Shown: positions 28,623 through 37,761 of the stretch, in pieces
Numbering within the stretch: position 1 is the first letter of the stretch
How the letters are laid out: every line of letters begins with the position of its first letter
From: an uncultured Lysobacteraceae bacterium
Lineage (GTDB): Bacteria; Pseudomonadota; Gammaproteobacteria; Xanthomonadales; Xanthomonadaceae
Reading direction: 5' to 3'
Assembly: GCA_946480825.1 (NCBI GenBank)
Contig: CAMLLG010000005.1
Location: 1-64,000 of the forward strand
DNA: 64,000 nt
Position numbers and translations under genes: made by a program
Notes under the pieces: generated by a model
Database searches by the model: none
What the model was told of the DNA's origin: nothing
The model's input: the letters and a program-made list of their open reading frames with translations, nothing else

Positions 28623-30446
28623 CTACTTCACCTCGACATCGTCGATCTCGAAGCGGAACGCGCCCTGGGGCTGGCCGGCGGTGAAGGCGAAGGCGCGGAC
28701 GCGGGCGAGATCGGCGCCGTTGAAGCTGTTCAGCGGGATGCGGACTTCGGTCCATTCTGGGCCGGCGACGAAGGGTTTCATGCTCGGCATCGACTGCAGC
28801 TGCGCGCCGGAGAACAGCATCACGCTGTAGTTGCGGCCGTCGCCGCGGACGCGGAAGACGAGCGCCTTGCGTGCGGAGAGATCGGCAGGCTGCATCGCGG
28901 CTTTGGCGGGAAAGAACATCGCGCCGGACCACGGGAAGGCGAAGCCGGGCTTGATCTCGCCGGACACCGCCAGCGTACCGTTCGCGCGCGTCATCGTCAC
29001 GATCGATGCGCCGCCGGCCATCTGGTCGGTGGTCTGCATCCAGCCGGCGCCGATCTTCGCGGGCAGCAGGCCGCCGGTGTTGGCGGCGGCATCGCCTTCG
29101 AAATCGTCGACGAGACTGCCGGCAGGCATCGCTTCGCCCACGGGTGCGACGGTGGTCTGCGGCTGCGGGCGGGTGATGGCGTAGCCGTTCTTCCACACCG
29201 TGGCGATGTTGCGCGTGGCGAGAATGTCGGCGGTCGGATCGCCATCGACCAGCACCAGGTCGGCGCGCAGGCCCGGCGCGATACGGCCGCGATCGTCGAG
29301 ACGGAAACGACGCGCGGGCACCGAGGTGGCCGCGGCCAGCGCCTGCACCGGCGTGAGGCCGGCACGCACCAGCAGATCGAGTTCGCCGTGCATGCTGACG
29401 CCGTGCGCGGTGCCGGGGTTGCCGGCATCGGTGCCGGCGAGGATGTCGACGCCGGCGGCGTGCAGATCGCGCACGTTCTTCATCGCATCGGCGAGCACCG
29501 CGGGCTTCGGTTCGGTGGCGCCGAAGCTCGCCTTCAGCGCATCGGCTTGCGCGACGGTGAGCCAGGGCCGCAGGCGCGCGTCCTCGCCGAGCCGCTTGCC
29601 CTCGCCGGCCCGGGCCATGGTCGCGAGCACCGAGAGCGTCGGGATCACGAATGCCTTGCGCCGTTTCGCAGCGGCGACGAACGCGGCGTCGCCGGGTTCG
29701 CCGAACATGTGCACCAGACCGTCGGCGCCGCCGTCGACGGCGATCCGTCCGTCGCGCAGGCGCGAGACGTGCACCACCGCGAGCGCCTTGCGGGCGTGCG
29801 CGGCCGCGATGGCGTCGCGCGCCTGCGCCGGCGAAATCGTCGGGATGCGCCGGCTGTCGCTGTGCGCGCTGAAGTCCTCGAGGATGATCTTGATGTAGTC
29901 GGCGCCTTCGGCGAGACGCGCGGCGACGAAGGCCGCGGCATCGGCGCCGGGTTCCAGCACCGGCACCTTCATGCCGTACTGGGTGCCGTGGCCGCCGGGC
30001 GCAGTGACCGCGGCGCCCGCGCTCCACAGGTCCGCCTCTTCGGTGCGCGCCAGCGACGCGCGACGCTGTTCGATCGCCGGCAGACGGTTCCAATCGCCGA
30101 GCATGTCGAGCTGGGTGGTGACGCCGAAGCGCAGCGCATCGCGCGGCGCGTCGCCCCAGCTGTGCACGTGACTGTCGATCAGACCCGGCAGCAGAGTCTT
30201 GCCGCGGCCGTCGACGGTCGCGATGTCCGCGGGCGCCTTCACCGTCGCGCCGATGGCGACGATGCGACCGTCGCGGACGAGCACCTGCCGGTTCTGGCGC
30301 ACGCGGGCGCCGTCGAACACGCGCACGTCGCGGATGAGGACATCGTTGGCCGGATCGTTGTCGGCGGCCAGGGATTGACCGGCGAAACAGGCGATCGCCA
30401 CGGCGATCGCGAGCGGGGTGCCGGAGCGGCGTTTGTTGAAAGTCAT
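28623..30446 (-). CDS. secreted amidohydrolase with C-terminal CIA30-like domain
   Basis: A 607-residue protein with a signal peptide (cleavage after QSLAA, about 28). Residues 35-430 are an amidohydrolase of the imidazolonepropionase/prolidase-like type: metal motif DSHVHSWGD, lysine-containing ADYIKIILED, VVHVSR, and ILAGTDAGNPG. Residues 445-607 look like a CIA30/galactose-binding-like beta domain (LVDDFEGD...GWMQTTD...FRVRGDGRNYSVMLFSG...WTEVRIPL...FEIDDVEV). The fusion suggests hydrolysis of a peptide- or amide-like substrate in the periplasm. Specificity is unknown. Monocistronic. Confidence 0.85.
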   Translation of the reverse strand: MTFNKRRSGTPLAIAVAIACFAGQSLAADNDPANDVLIRDVRVFDGARVRQNRQVLVRDGRIVAIGATVKAPADIATVDGRGKTLLPGLIDSHVHSWGDAPRDALRFGVTTQLDMLGDWNRLPAIEQRRASLARTEEADLWSAGAAVTAPGGHGTQYGMKVPVLEPGADAAAFVAARLAEGADYIKIILEDFSAHSDSRRIPTISPAQARDAIAAAHARKALAVVHVSRLRDGRIAVDGGADGLVHMFGEPGDAAFVAAAKRRKAFVIPTLSVLATMARAGEGKRLGEDARLRPWLTVAQADALKASFGATEPKPAVLADAMKNVRDLHAAGVDILAGTDAGNPGTAHGVSMHGELDLLVRAGLTPVQALAAATSVPARRFRLDDRGRIAPGLRADLVLVDGDPTADILATRNIATVWKNGYAITRPQPQTTVAPVGEAMPAGSLVDDFEGDAAANTGGLLPAKIGAGWMQTTDQMAGGASIVTMTRANGTLAVSGEIKPGFAFPWSGAMFFPAKAAMQPADLSARKALVFRVRGDGRNYSVMLFSGAQLQSMPSMKPFVAGPEWTEVRIPLNSFNGADLARVRAFAFTAGQPQGAFRFEIDDVEVK

Positions 30447-30565
30447 GGCGGAACTCCTTCGGGGATACGGACAGCGGTGGATCGGAATGAAGGGACAAGA
30501 CGATCCGGCACCGCCGATGTGACGGCAGCGGGAACGCGAGCAACGAGGCGCGATCAGCGGCGGAC

Positions 30566-30648
30566 TGTCATCCCGAGCGCAGCGAGGGACCTGCTGTCGG
30601 AATACGGCACGGCTCGACAGCAGGTCCCTCGCTGCGCTCGGGATAACA
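30566..30648. repeat. 83-bp inverted-repeat element, ORF-less relative of the GIY-YIG element
   Basis: The 28-bp left arm 30566-30593 (TGTCATCCCGAGCG at its outer end) recurs inverted at 30621-30648 with one mismatch; the pairing continues inward for six more bases (CTGTCG/CGACAG), leaving a 15-bp centre. The same 28-bp arms bound the GIY-YIG element at 55605-56004. It fills the space between the amidohydrolase and response-regulator genes, ending 8 bp from the latter's stop. Confidence 0.85.
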
Positions 30649-30656
30649 GGATCGAC

Positions 30657-31259
30657 TCACAGCCAACCCTTCTGCCGGGCCAGCCGATAGGCTTCGATGC
30701 GATTGCCGACGCCGAGCTTGCCGATGGCTTCGGACAGGTAGTTGCGCACGGTGCCGTGGGACAGGTTGAGCTGGGCCGCGATCTCGTTCGCGGACAGGCC
30801 TTCGCCGGCGAGACGCAGCACCTGGCGTTCGCGATCGTTGAGCGGGTCCTGTTCCGACCAGGCTTCCAGCGCGAGCTGCGGATCGATGGCGCGGCCGCCG
30901 CGATGGACCTTGCGCAGCGCTTCGGCGAGATCTTCGGCGGGCGCGTCCTTCAGCAGATAACCGCAGACACCGGCATCGAGCGCGCGACGCAGGAAGCCGG
31001 CGCGGGCGAAGGTGGTCACGATCACCACCTTCGTCGGCATCTCGTGGCGCTGGATGCGCTGCGCCAGTTCGAGGCCGCTGAGACCCGGCATCTCGATGTC
31101 GGTCACCAGCAGGTCGGGCTTCAGCCGCTGCAGTTCGCGCCACGCGCTTTCGCCATCGGCGGCGGCGCCGAGCACTTCGATGTCGGTTTCCAGCGACAGC
31201 AGCGCGGTCAGCGCCCCGCGCACCATCGCCTGGTCTTCGGCCAGCAGGATGCGGATCAT
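30657..31259 (-). CDS. NarL/DesR-type response regulator
   Basis: A 200-residue regulator with receiver domain (MIRILLAEDQAMVRGAL; phosphorylation Asp in LLVTDIEMPG; Thr/Lys switch region VTTF and LLKDAP) and a C-terminal LuxR-type helix-turn-helix (LNDRERQVLRLAGEGLSANEIAAQLNLS, split here across the motif). Its ATG overlaps the stop of the sensor kinase gene by four bases (ATGA), so the pair is co-translated. Context suggests control of the adjacent ABC exporter genes. Confidence 0.93.
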   Translation of the reverse strand: MIRILLAEDQAMVRGALTALLSLETDIEVLGAAADGESAWRELQRLKPDLLVTDIEMPGLSGLELAQRIQRHEMPTKVVIVTTFARAGFLRRALDAGVCGYLLKDAPAEDLAEALRKVHRGGRAIDPQLALEAWSEQDPLNDRERQVLRLAGEGLSANEIAAQLNLSHGTVRNYLSEAIGKLGVGNRIEAYRLARQKGWL

Positions 31260-32479
31260 GCGCGCGCCTCCTGTGAGGTTTGGGCATCGGTGTCGGCGGC
31301 CGCGGGCATCGCCAGCGGCAATCGCGCTTCGATCCGCGTGCCCTTGCCCTTCGGCGTGTCGATCCGCAGACGCCCGCCGAGCGCTTCGACGCGTTCGCGC
31401 ATGCCGGTCAGGCCATTGCCCGGCACCCGCGCGCCGCCGCGACCGTCGTCGGAGACGCGCAGCACCACTTCGCCCCATTCCAGCGCGAGCTCCACCCGCG
31501 CCGAATGCGCATGCGCATGTCGCTGCAGATTGGTGACCGCTTCGCGCAGCGCGAGCGCGAGCGCGTTTTCCACCGGCGGCGCGAGCACACCGGCATCGAG
31601 CACGCCGCGCGCGATCGCGGTGTCGAAGGCGATGCCGTCGCTGTCCAGCAACAACCGCGCCGACACCAGCTCGGCGGCGAGGCCCGCGGCGCGGATGCCG
31701 GTGACCGCGGTGCGCACCTGGGCAAGCGCATCGCGCGCCACCCGGCTGACTTCGGCGATCTCGCGCTGCGCCGCTTCGCGGGCCTCCGGCGAATCGCCGC
31801 GCTGCAGCAGTTTGGCGGCGAGATCGCTCTTCAGCGCCACCAGCGACAGCGTATGCCCGAGCAGATCGTGCAGATCGCGGCCGATGCGCTCGCGCTCGGC
31901 CACGGTGGCCAGCCGGCGCACTTCGTCGTGCGAGAGTTTCAGCTCGGCGCGCTTGCGGGTGCTGACTGCGAACTGATAGTTGCCGAAGAACACGCCGACC
32001 GAGACCAGCAGCGTGATCAGGAAGACGAAGACCGGAACATCCAGCAGCAGCGTTTCCAGCAGCAGGCCGGCGAGGATCGCGCCGGTCCACGCCAGTTGCG
32101 GCCACAGCGAACGCCCGAGCGTGGCGGCGAACGCGACCGCGTAGATGATGTAGGCGTTGGCGAACGGATTGATCGGAAACAGCGCGTAGCCGATCGCCGC
32201 GATGGCGAGCATGCACAGGCGCGTGCCGGTGTCGCCGAGCCGGTACGCGGCGAAATACAGCGGCAGAAACACCGCGATCGACAGCAGCGTGGGCCCGAGC
32301 ACCTCGCGCGCGGGGCCGATCCAGCCGCCGCGCGCGTCGCCGAACCAGCCCAGCACGAACGGCATGAACAGGAAGGCGAGATAGCCGAGGGTGAAGAACG
32401 GCATCCAGCCCAGACCCAGCGCGTCCGGGACCAGACGGGCGCGCCAGTGAAGAAGGATCGGCATGAGTGTGCGCGGCAT
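31256..32479 (-). CDS. DesK-type sensor histidine kinase
   Basis: A 407-residue membrane kinase. About five membrane helices lie in residues 20-170, followed by a HisKA_3 dimerisation helix with the phospho-acceptor His in RDLHDLLGHTLSL and a HATPase_c domain (LREAVTNLQRHAHA N-box, VSDDGRGG). This architecture is that of DesK, which senses membrane state. An ATG 15 bases into the frame is an alternative start. It is co-transcribed with the regulator and lies 54 bp after the ABC-2 permease gene, as in many export-linked two-component systems. Confidence 0.93.
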   Translation of the reverse strand: MPRTLMPILLHWRARLVPDALGLGWMPFFTLGYLAFLFMPFVLGWFGDARGGWIGPAREVLGPTLLSIAVFLPLYFAAYRLGDTGTRLCMLAIAAIGYALFPINPFANAYIIYAVAFAATLGRSLWPQLAWTGAILAGLLLETLLLDVPVFVFLITLLVSVGVFFGNYQFAVSTRKRAELKLSHDEVRRLATVAERERIGRDLHDLLGHTLSLVALKSDLAAKLLQRGDSPEAREAAQREIAEVSRVARDALAQVRTAVTGIRAAGLAAELVSARLLLDSDGIAFDTAIARGVLDAGVLAPPVENALALALREAVTNLQRHAHAHSARVELALEWGEVVLRVSDDGRGGARVPGNGLTGMRERVEALGGRLRIDTPKGKGTRIEARLPLAMPAAADTDAQTSQEARA

Positions 32480-32533
32480 GACGGGCTCGTCGTTCGGGTG
32501 GCGTGCGTGCGATCAGGGTAATGCAGGGCGCGC

Positions 32534-33316
32534 TCAGGCCGCGAGCCGCCGCCGCGCCAGCGCGAAAAACAGCGCGGTGATGCCGAACAGCACACCCAGA
32601 TGCACGAAGAGGTTTCCACCAGCATCCATGCCGATCACTTTCAGCGCGATCTGCGAATGATGATAGGACGGCCACACCGGCGCCATGCCGCCGATCCACG
32701 CCGGCAGCAGCTTCAGCGGCAGCCACAGACCGGAGAGAAAGGCCATCGGCAGATACAGCATGTTGACCACCGCGGGCGCGCCCTGTCCGCCGATCAGCGA
32801 CCCGAGGTACAGGCCCAGCGCCGCGAACGGCAGCACGCCGGCGAGATTCACGGCGAACAGCAGCAGCCACTGCGCCGGTCGCAGCGACACGCCGCCGACG
32901 CTTGCGGCCAGCGACATCAGCAGGATCGAAATCATCATCGCGAACAGCAACGCCATCGCCATCTTCGCCAGCAGATACGCGCCCGGCGGCATCGGCAGCG
33001 CGCGCTTGTAGATCAGGAACCCCTGATCGCGCTCCAGCGCCACGGTCACGCCGAACGCGAACAGGCCCGCGCCCATCACCCCGAACACGCCGTAGGTGGC
33101 GAGCAGATAGCGCGCGGCGTCGCCGTTGGACTTGTTCAGCAGCACGCCGAACAGCAGATAGAACAGCGCCGGAAACGACAGCGAGGGAATCGCGAACGAC
33201 GGCGTGCGCAGCAGGCGCAGGAATTCGTGGCGGGCTTCGAGCAGATAGCTGCGCAGCGGCGAATGCGCGGCCGCGGCCGCGGCGCGGTCGGCGTCGGTGG
33301 CGAGAATGGGGGTCAT
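32534..33316 (-). CDS. ABC-2 type transporter permease
   Basis: A 260-residue protein with six predicted membrane helices and the ABC-2 pattern (N-terminal cytoplasmic LLEARHEFLRLLRTPSFAIPS, then FPALFYLLFGVLL). It overlaps the ATPase gene by four bases (start at 33316, ATPase stop at 33313). With that ATPase it forms an exporter of the DrrAB/NodIJ kind, often for drugs or lipids. Substrate unknown. Confidence 0.9.
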   Translation of the reverse strand: MTPILATDADRAAAAAAHSPLRSYLLEARHEFLRLLRTPSFAIPSLSFPALFYLLFGVLLNKSNGDAARYLLATYGVFGVMGAGLFAFGVTVALERDQGFLIYKRALPMPPGAYLLAKMAMALLFAMMISILLMSLAASVGGVSLRPAQWLLLFAVNLAGVLPFAALGLYLGSLIGGQGAPAVVNMLYLPMAFLSGLWLPLKLLPAWIGGMAPVWPSYHHSQIALKVIGMDAGGNLFVHLGVLFGITALFFALARRRLAA

Positions 33317-34269
33317 GCGGCGTCCTTCACGACGTCGGCGTCGCGGTCGTTGTCGGTGCGGGCGCTGTCAGCGCGGGTGATCTCGAGAAAGGCCTCGGCG
33401 AGGCCGGCGCGACGCACGTCGAGATCGCTCAGCGCGGCGTCTTCGGCCAACAGGCGGCGGACCACGCGTTCGCTGTCGTCGGCCAGCACCTCGATCCGCG
33501 CCGGATTGCCGTCGGCGCCGCGGGTCGCGCTGCGCACGCCGGGCCAGGTCGCGATGCGCGCGGCATCCAGCGCCGACAGACAGGTGATGCGCCGCTGCGA
33601 GACCAGCGCGCGGACCTCGTGCAGCCTGCCCGCGGCGGCGACGCGGCCGCGATTGAGCACGACCACGCGATCGGCGAGGGCTTCGGCTTCTTCCAGATAA
33701 TGCGTGGTCAACAACACCGCCGCGCCGTCGGCGACGATCGCGCGGATCGTCGTCCACATCCGCTGGCGGGCGTCGATGTCGAGGCCGGTGGTGGGTTCGT
33801 CCAGGAACAGCGCGTCTGGGTTGCCGCAGATCGCCAGCGCGAACTGCACGCGGCGCTGCTGGCCGCCGGAAAGCCGGCCGTATCGGCGATCGAGCAGACC
33901 TTCCAGCCCGGCGAGCGCGACGCACTCGGCCGCGCTGCGCGGCGACGGGTAGTAACTGCGGGTCAGCGCGAGCAGTTCGTCGACGCGGCTGTTCTCGGGA
34001 ATCCCGGCGGACTGCAGCATCACCCCGGCGCGGCGGCGCGCGGCCAGCAGCGCGGGCGAACGCCCGAACAGCAACGCCTCGCCGGCATCGGGCTTCACCA
34101 GCCCGAGCATCGCCGCGACCGCGGTGGATTTGCCGGCGCCGTTGGCCCCGAGCAGGGCCAGCACCTCGCCGCCGTGCAGCGACAGATCGATGCCGTCCAG
34201 CGCGAGGGTGCGGCCGTAGCGGTGATGGACGCCGCGCAGTTGCGCGAGCGGCGATGAAGCGTGGGACAT
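33313..34269 (-). CDS. ABC-2 type transporter ATP-binding protein
   Basis: A 318-residue ATPase with Walker A GANGAGKST, signature LSGGQQRRVQFALA and Walker B ALFLDEPTTGLD, then a C-terminal extension of about 90 residues typical of CcmA/DrrA-like ATPases. It is first in a four-gene minus-strand operon: ATPase, permease, sensor kinase, response regulator. It is divergent from the MacA-like adaptor gene over a 228-bp gap that should hold both promoters. Confidence 0.92.
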   Translation of the reverse strand: MSHASSPLAQLRGVHHRYGRTLALDGIDLSLHGGEVLALLGANGAGKSTAVAAMLGLVKPDAGEALLFGRSPALLAARRRAGVMLQSAGIPENSRVDELLALTRSYYPSPRSAAECVALAGLEGLLDRRYGRLSGGQQRRVQFALAICGNPDALFLDEPTTGLDIDARQRMWTTIRAIVADGAAVLLTTHYLEEAEALADRVVVLNRGRVAAAGRLHEVRALVSQRRITCLSALDAARIATWPGVRSATRGADGNPARIEVLADDSERVVRRLLAEDAALSDLDVRRAGLAEAFLEITRADSARTDNDRDADVVKDAA

Positions 34270-34497
34270 GGCGGGGCTCCCGGGGCGATGCGGCCAGACT
34301 AGGCGGGGCGCCCCGGGGACGGCAGTCGGCAGCGTCAGTCATCGGACATGACATTCGTCAGCTGTCGTCGGCACCCGCGAAGCATTACGCTTGTCCCTGC
34401 CCGCCGCGCCGCCGCGGCCGCTTCGCCCTCCCCCCTTGCCGCCGCAGCATGCCCGGTAATGTTCCGGACCGACGCCGCGCCTTTCTCCACGGACCTC

Positions 34498-35754
34498 ATG
34501 AACACCAACGCCGATCTGCTGAAGGAACTCCGCATCGACCGCAAGGCGCCGCCGCCCCCGCCCAGGACCGGGCTGTGGATCGGGCTGGGCATCGCCGCCA
34601 CGGTCGTCGTGGGCGCGGCGGTCGCGTGGTTCGCGTTCCTGCGCGACAACGCCATCGAGGTGCGCACCGCGCCGGCGGTCGCCATCGGCAGCGGTGGCGG
34701 CAGCGCATCGGTGCTGGACGCCACCGGCTACGTGGTCGCGCGCCGCCAGGCCACGGTGTCCGCGAAGATCACCGGCAAGGTCCGCGAGGTGTTGATCGAG
34801 GAAGGCCAGCGGGTCGAGGCCGGGCAGATCATGGCGACGCTCGATCCGGTCGACGCCGCCGCACAGCGCACGCTGGCGGAATCGCAGCTCGGCGCCGCGC
34901 GCAGTCAGGCCGACGGCGTGCGCGCGCAGCTCACCGAAGCCGAGGCCAACGCCGCGCGGCTGGGCCGGCTGGTCGGACAGAAACTGATCTCGCGCCAGCA
35001 GTACGAGCAGGCCGTGGCCCAGCGCGATTCGCTGCGCGCGCAGCTCGCCACCGCGCAGCGCAACGCGCAGGTCGCCACCGATTCGCTGCGCATCGCCGAG
35101 AACGGCGTCGACAATACCATCGTGCGCGCGCCGTTCTCGGGCGTGGTGATCGCCAAGGCCGCGCAGCCCGGCGAGATCGTCTCGCCGCTGTCCGCCGGCG
35201 GCGGCTTCACCCGCACCGGCATCGGCACCATCGTCGACATGGATTCGCTGGAAGTCGAAGTGGACGTGGGCGAGTCCTTCATCGGCCGGGTGCAACCGCG
35301 GATGCCGGTGGAAGCGGTGCTCAACGCCTATCCCGACTGGAAGATCCCCGCGGAAGTGATCGCGATCATCCCCACCGCCGACCGCGGCAAGGCGACGGTC
35401 AAGGTGCGCATCGCACTGAAGCAGCGCGACGCCCGGATCGTGCCGGACATGGGCGTGCGCGTGAGCTTCCTGGAAGCCGCGAAGCCCGCTGCGCCGGAGG
35501 TCAGGCCCGGCGTGCTGGCGCCGGTCGCCGCGATCGTCGCGCGCGAGGGCGGCGACGTGGCCTTCGTGGTAGAGGACGGCGTCGTCCGCCAACGCAAGCT
35601 CAAGCTCGGGCGCACCCTCGGCGACGATCGCGAAGTACTGGACGGCCTCGCAGGCGGCGACAACGTGGTGCTCGATCCCCCGGAGTCGCTGGTCGATGGC
35701 GCCGAGGTGCGCGTCGCCGAGACGGCGCCCGAAGACGCGGCGGACGCCGAGTAA
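34498..35754 (+). CDS. HlyD/MacA-type periplasmic adaptor subunit
   Basis: A 418-residue membrane-fusion protein. After a Pro-rich cytoplasmic start and one membrane helix (about residues 26-48) come a biotinyl-lipoyl-like domain (ATVSAKITGKVREVLIEEGQ, VEAGQIMATLD), a coiled-coil hairpin (about 100-190), and beta-barrel and membrane-proximal domains (TIVRAPFSGVVIAKAAQPGE). The start at 34498 was chosen because the frame upstream lacks family features. It is the first gene of a four-gene exporter operon with an ATPase and two permeases. Confidence 0.92.
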   Translation: MNTNADLLKELRIDRKAPPPPPRTGLWIGLGIAATVVVGAAVAWFAFLRDNAIEVRTAPAVAIGSGGGSASVLDATGYVVARRQATVSAKITGKVREVLIEEGQRVEAGQIMATLDPVDAAAQRTLAESQLGAARSQADGVRAQLTEAEANAARLGRLVGQKLISRQQYEQAVAQRDSLRAQLATAQRNAQVATDSLRIAENGVDNTIVRAPFSGVVIAKAAQPGEIVSPLSAGGGFTRTGIGTIVDMDSLEVEVDVGESFIGRVQPRMPVEAVLNAYPDWKIPAEVIAIIPTADRGKATVKVRIALKQRDARIVPDMGVRVSFLEAAKPAAPEVRPGVLAPVAAIVAREGGDVAFVVEDGVVRQRKLKLGRTLGDDREVLDGLAGGDNVVLDPPESLVDGAEVRVAETAPEDAADAE

Positions 35755-35836
35755 TCGCGCGCCCCCCGCACGCCACCGCCCATCCGCATTCCCGTATCCC
35801 CGCCTCACCCTTACGCATCCCACGAGGACATCGCCC

Positions 35837-36538
35837 ATGGACGCTTTGGTTTCGATCCGCAATCTCACCAAGACCTACCAGCGCGGCTCCGAGAAGGTCG
35901 AAGTGCTGCATGGCGTCGATCTGGACATCCCGAAAGGCGATTTCGTCGCGCTGATGGGCCCCTCGGGTTCGGGCAAGACGACCCTGCTCAACCTGATCGG
36001 CGGGTTGGACTCGCCCTCCGGCGGCGAGATCGTCGTCGACGGCGCGCGGATCGACCGGATGCGTTCCGGACAACTGTCGCAGTGGCGCAGCAACAACGTC
36101 GGCTTCGTCTTCCAGTTCTACAACCTGATGCCGACCCTCAGCGCGCAGAAGAACGTGGAGCTGCCGCTGCTGCTGACCAGCCTGGGCGCGGCGCAGCGCA
36201 AGCGCAACGCCGAGATCGCGCTGCAACTGGTGGGCCTGGCCGAACGCGGGAAACATCGTCCGAACGAACTGTCAGGCGGCCAGCAGCAACGCGTGGCGAT
36301 CGCCCGCGCCATCGTCTCCGACCCGACGCTGCTGATCTGCGACGAACCGACCGGCGACCTCGACCGCCAGTCCGCCGAGGAGATTCTCGCGCTGCTGCAG
36401 AGCCTCAACCGCGATCACGGCAAGACCATCGTCATGGTGACCCACGATCCGAAGGCCGCCGACCACGCCCGCCGCACGATCCACCTGGACAAGGGCGCGC
36501 TGGTCGATGGACTCGTCGACGGCGACGCCGCGCACTGA
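35837..36538 (+). CDS. MacB/LolD-type ABC ATP-binding protein
   Basis: A 233-residue ATPase with Walker [31 protein letters not shown]-loop region, signature [14 protein letters not shown] and Walker [13 protein letters not shown]. These match LolD/MacB-type ATPases that work by mechanotransmission with FtsX-like permeases. GAGGA lies 8 bases before the ATG at 35837. It sits between the adaptor and the two permease genes. Confidence 0.94.
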   Translation: MDALVSIRNLTKTYQRGSEKVEVLHGVDLDIPKGDFVALMGPSGSGKTTLLNLIGGLDSPSGGEIVVDGARIDRMRSGQLSQWRSNNVGFVFQFYNLMPTLSAQKNVELPLLLTSLGAAQRKRNAEIALQLVGLAERGKHRPNELSGGQQQRVAIARAIVSDPTLLICDEPTGDLDRQSAEEILALLQSLNRDHGKTIVMVTHDPKAADHARRTIHLDKGALVDGLVDGDAAH

Positions 36539-36578
36539 TGCCGCACCGCCGGCCATCCGCATCCTTTCCGAGGTCGCC

Positions 36579-37736
36579 ATGAAATATCTCCACCTCATCT
36601 GGGCCGCGCTGTTCCGCAGCAAGACCCGCACCTCGCTGACCCTGCTGTCGGTGATCGCCGCGTTCCTGCTGTTCGGCATGCTCGATTCGGTCCGCCTGAC
36701 CTTCGCTTCCGGCGGCCCGATCTCCGGCGCCAACCGCATGGTGGTCTCGTCGCGGCTGTCCATCACCCAGATGCTGCCCTACAGCCTCGAAAGCAAGATC
36801 GCGGCCACGCCCGGCGTGAAGAGCGTGGCCTACGCCGCGTGGTTCGGCGGCATGTATCGCGACCCCAAGAATTTCTTCCCGAATTTCGCGGTCGGCCCGA
36901 CCATGCTGGACATGTATCCGGAATACGAATTGACGCCAGCGCAGCGCAAGGCCTTCGACGCCGACCGCACCGCCGCGGTCGTCGGCGAATCGCTGGCCGA
37001 GCGCCACGGCTGGAAGATCGGCGACACCATCCCGCTGCAGGCCACGATCTTTCCGACCAAAGGCAGCAACAACTGGGAATTCAAGCTCGCCGGCATCTAC
37101 AAGGTCAACGACAGCAAGCGCAAGGGCGAGGAAAACCAGCTCTGGTTCCACTGGAAATACTTCGACGAATCCAACGACTACGTGAAGAGCCGCGTCGGCT
37201 GGTACATGGTCAAGCTGGACGATCCGAACCAGGCCGACCGCGTGGCCAAGGCGATCGACGCGCTGTCCGCGAATTCCGACCACGAGACCAAGACCCAGAC
37301 CGAACAGGCGTTCAACCAGGCCTTCGCCAAACAGTTCGCCGACGTCGGCCTGATCGTCACCGCGATCATGGGTGCGGTGTTCTTCACCCTGCTGCTGCTC
37401 ACCGGCAACACCATGGCCCAGGCGGTGCGCGAGCGCATTCCGGAACTGGCGGTGCTCAAGACGATCGGATTCTCCAACCGTTCGGTGCTGTGGCTGGTGC
37501 TGGCGGAGTCGATGCTGCTGATCGTGATCGGCGGTTCGATCGGACTGGGCATCGCGGCGATGCTGATGCCCGTCCTCAGCAGCGCGAGCAACGGCATGAT
37601 CCAGCTGCCGACCGTGCCGTTGCAGACCTGGGGCCTCGGCCTGGCGCTGATGCTGGCGATCGGCGCGATCGTCGGCCTGCTGCCGGCGATCCGCGCGATG
37701 CGCCTGAACATCGTCGACGCCCTGGCCGGGCGTTGA
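36579..37736 (+). CDS. FtsX/MacB-like ABC permease 1
   Basis: A 385-residue permease with the four-helix FtsX/MacB layout: one N-terminal helix (about 17-38), a large periplasmic MacB-type core domain (40-265), and three C-terminal helices (about 270-375) with ERIPELAVLKTIGFSN, the conserved coupling motif. The start at 36579 has GAGG upstream. It is paired with a second permease just downstream, so the complex probably uses a heterodimer. Confidence 0.92.
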   Translation: MKYLHLIWAALFRSKTRTSLTLLSVIAAFLLFGMLDSVRLTFASGGPISGANRMVVSSRLSITQMLPYSLESKIAATPGVKSVAYAAWFGGMYRDPKNFFPNFAVGPTMLDMYPEYELTPAQRKAFDADRTAAVVGESLAERHGWKIGDTIPLQATIFPTKGSNNWEFKLAGIYKVNDSKRKGEENQLWFHWKYFDESNDYVKSRVGWYMVKLDDPNQADRVAKAIDALSANSDHETKTQTEQAFNQAFAKQFADVGLIVTAIMGAVFFTLLLLTGNTMAQAVRERIPELAVLKTIGFSNRSVLWLVLAESMLLIVIGGSIGLGIAAMLMPVLSSASNGMIQLPTVPLQTWGLGLALMLAIGAIVGLLPAIRAMRLNIVDALAGR

Positions 37737-37761
37737 GGCGAGCCCCCTCCGAGGACAATCC

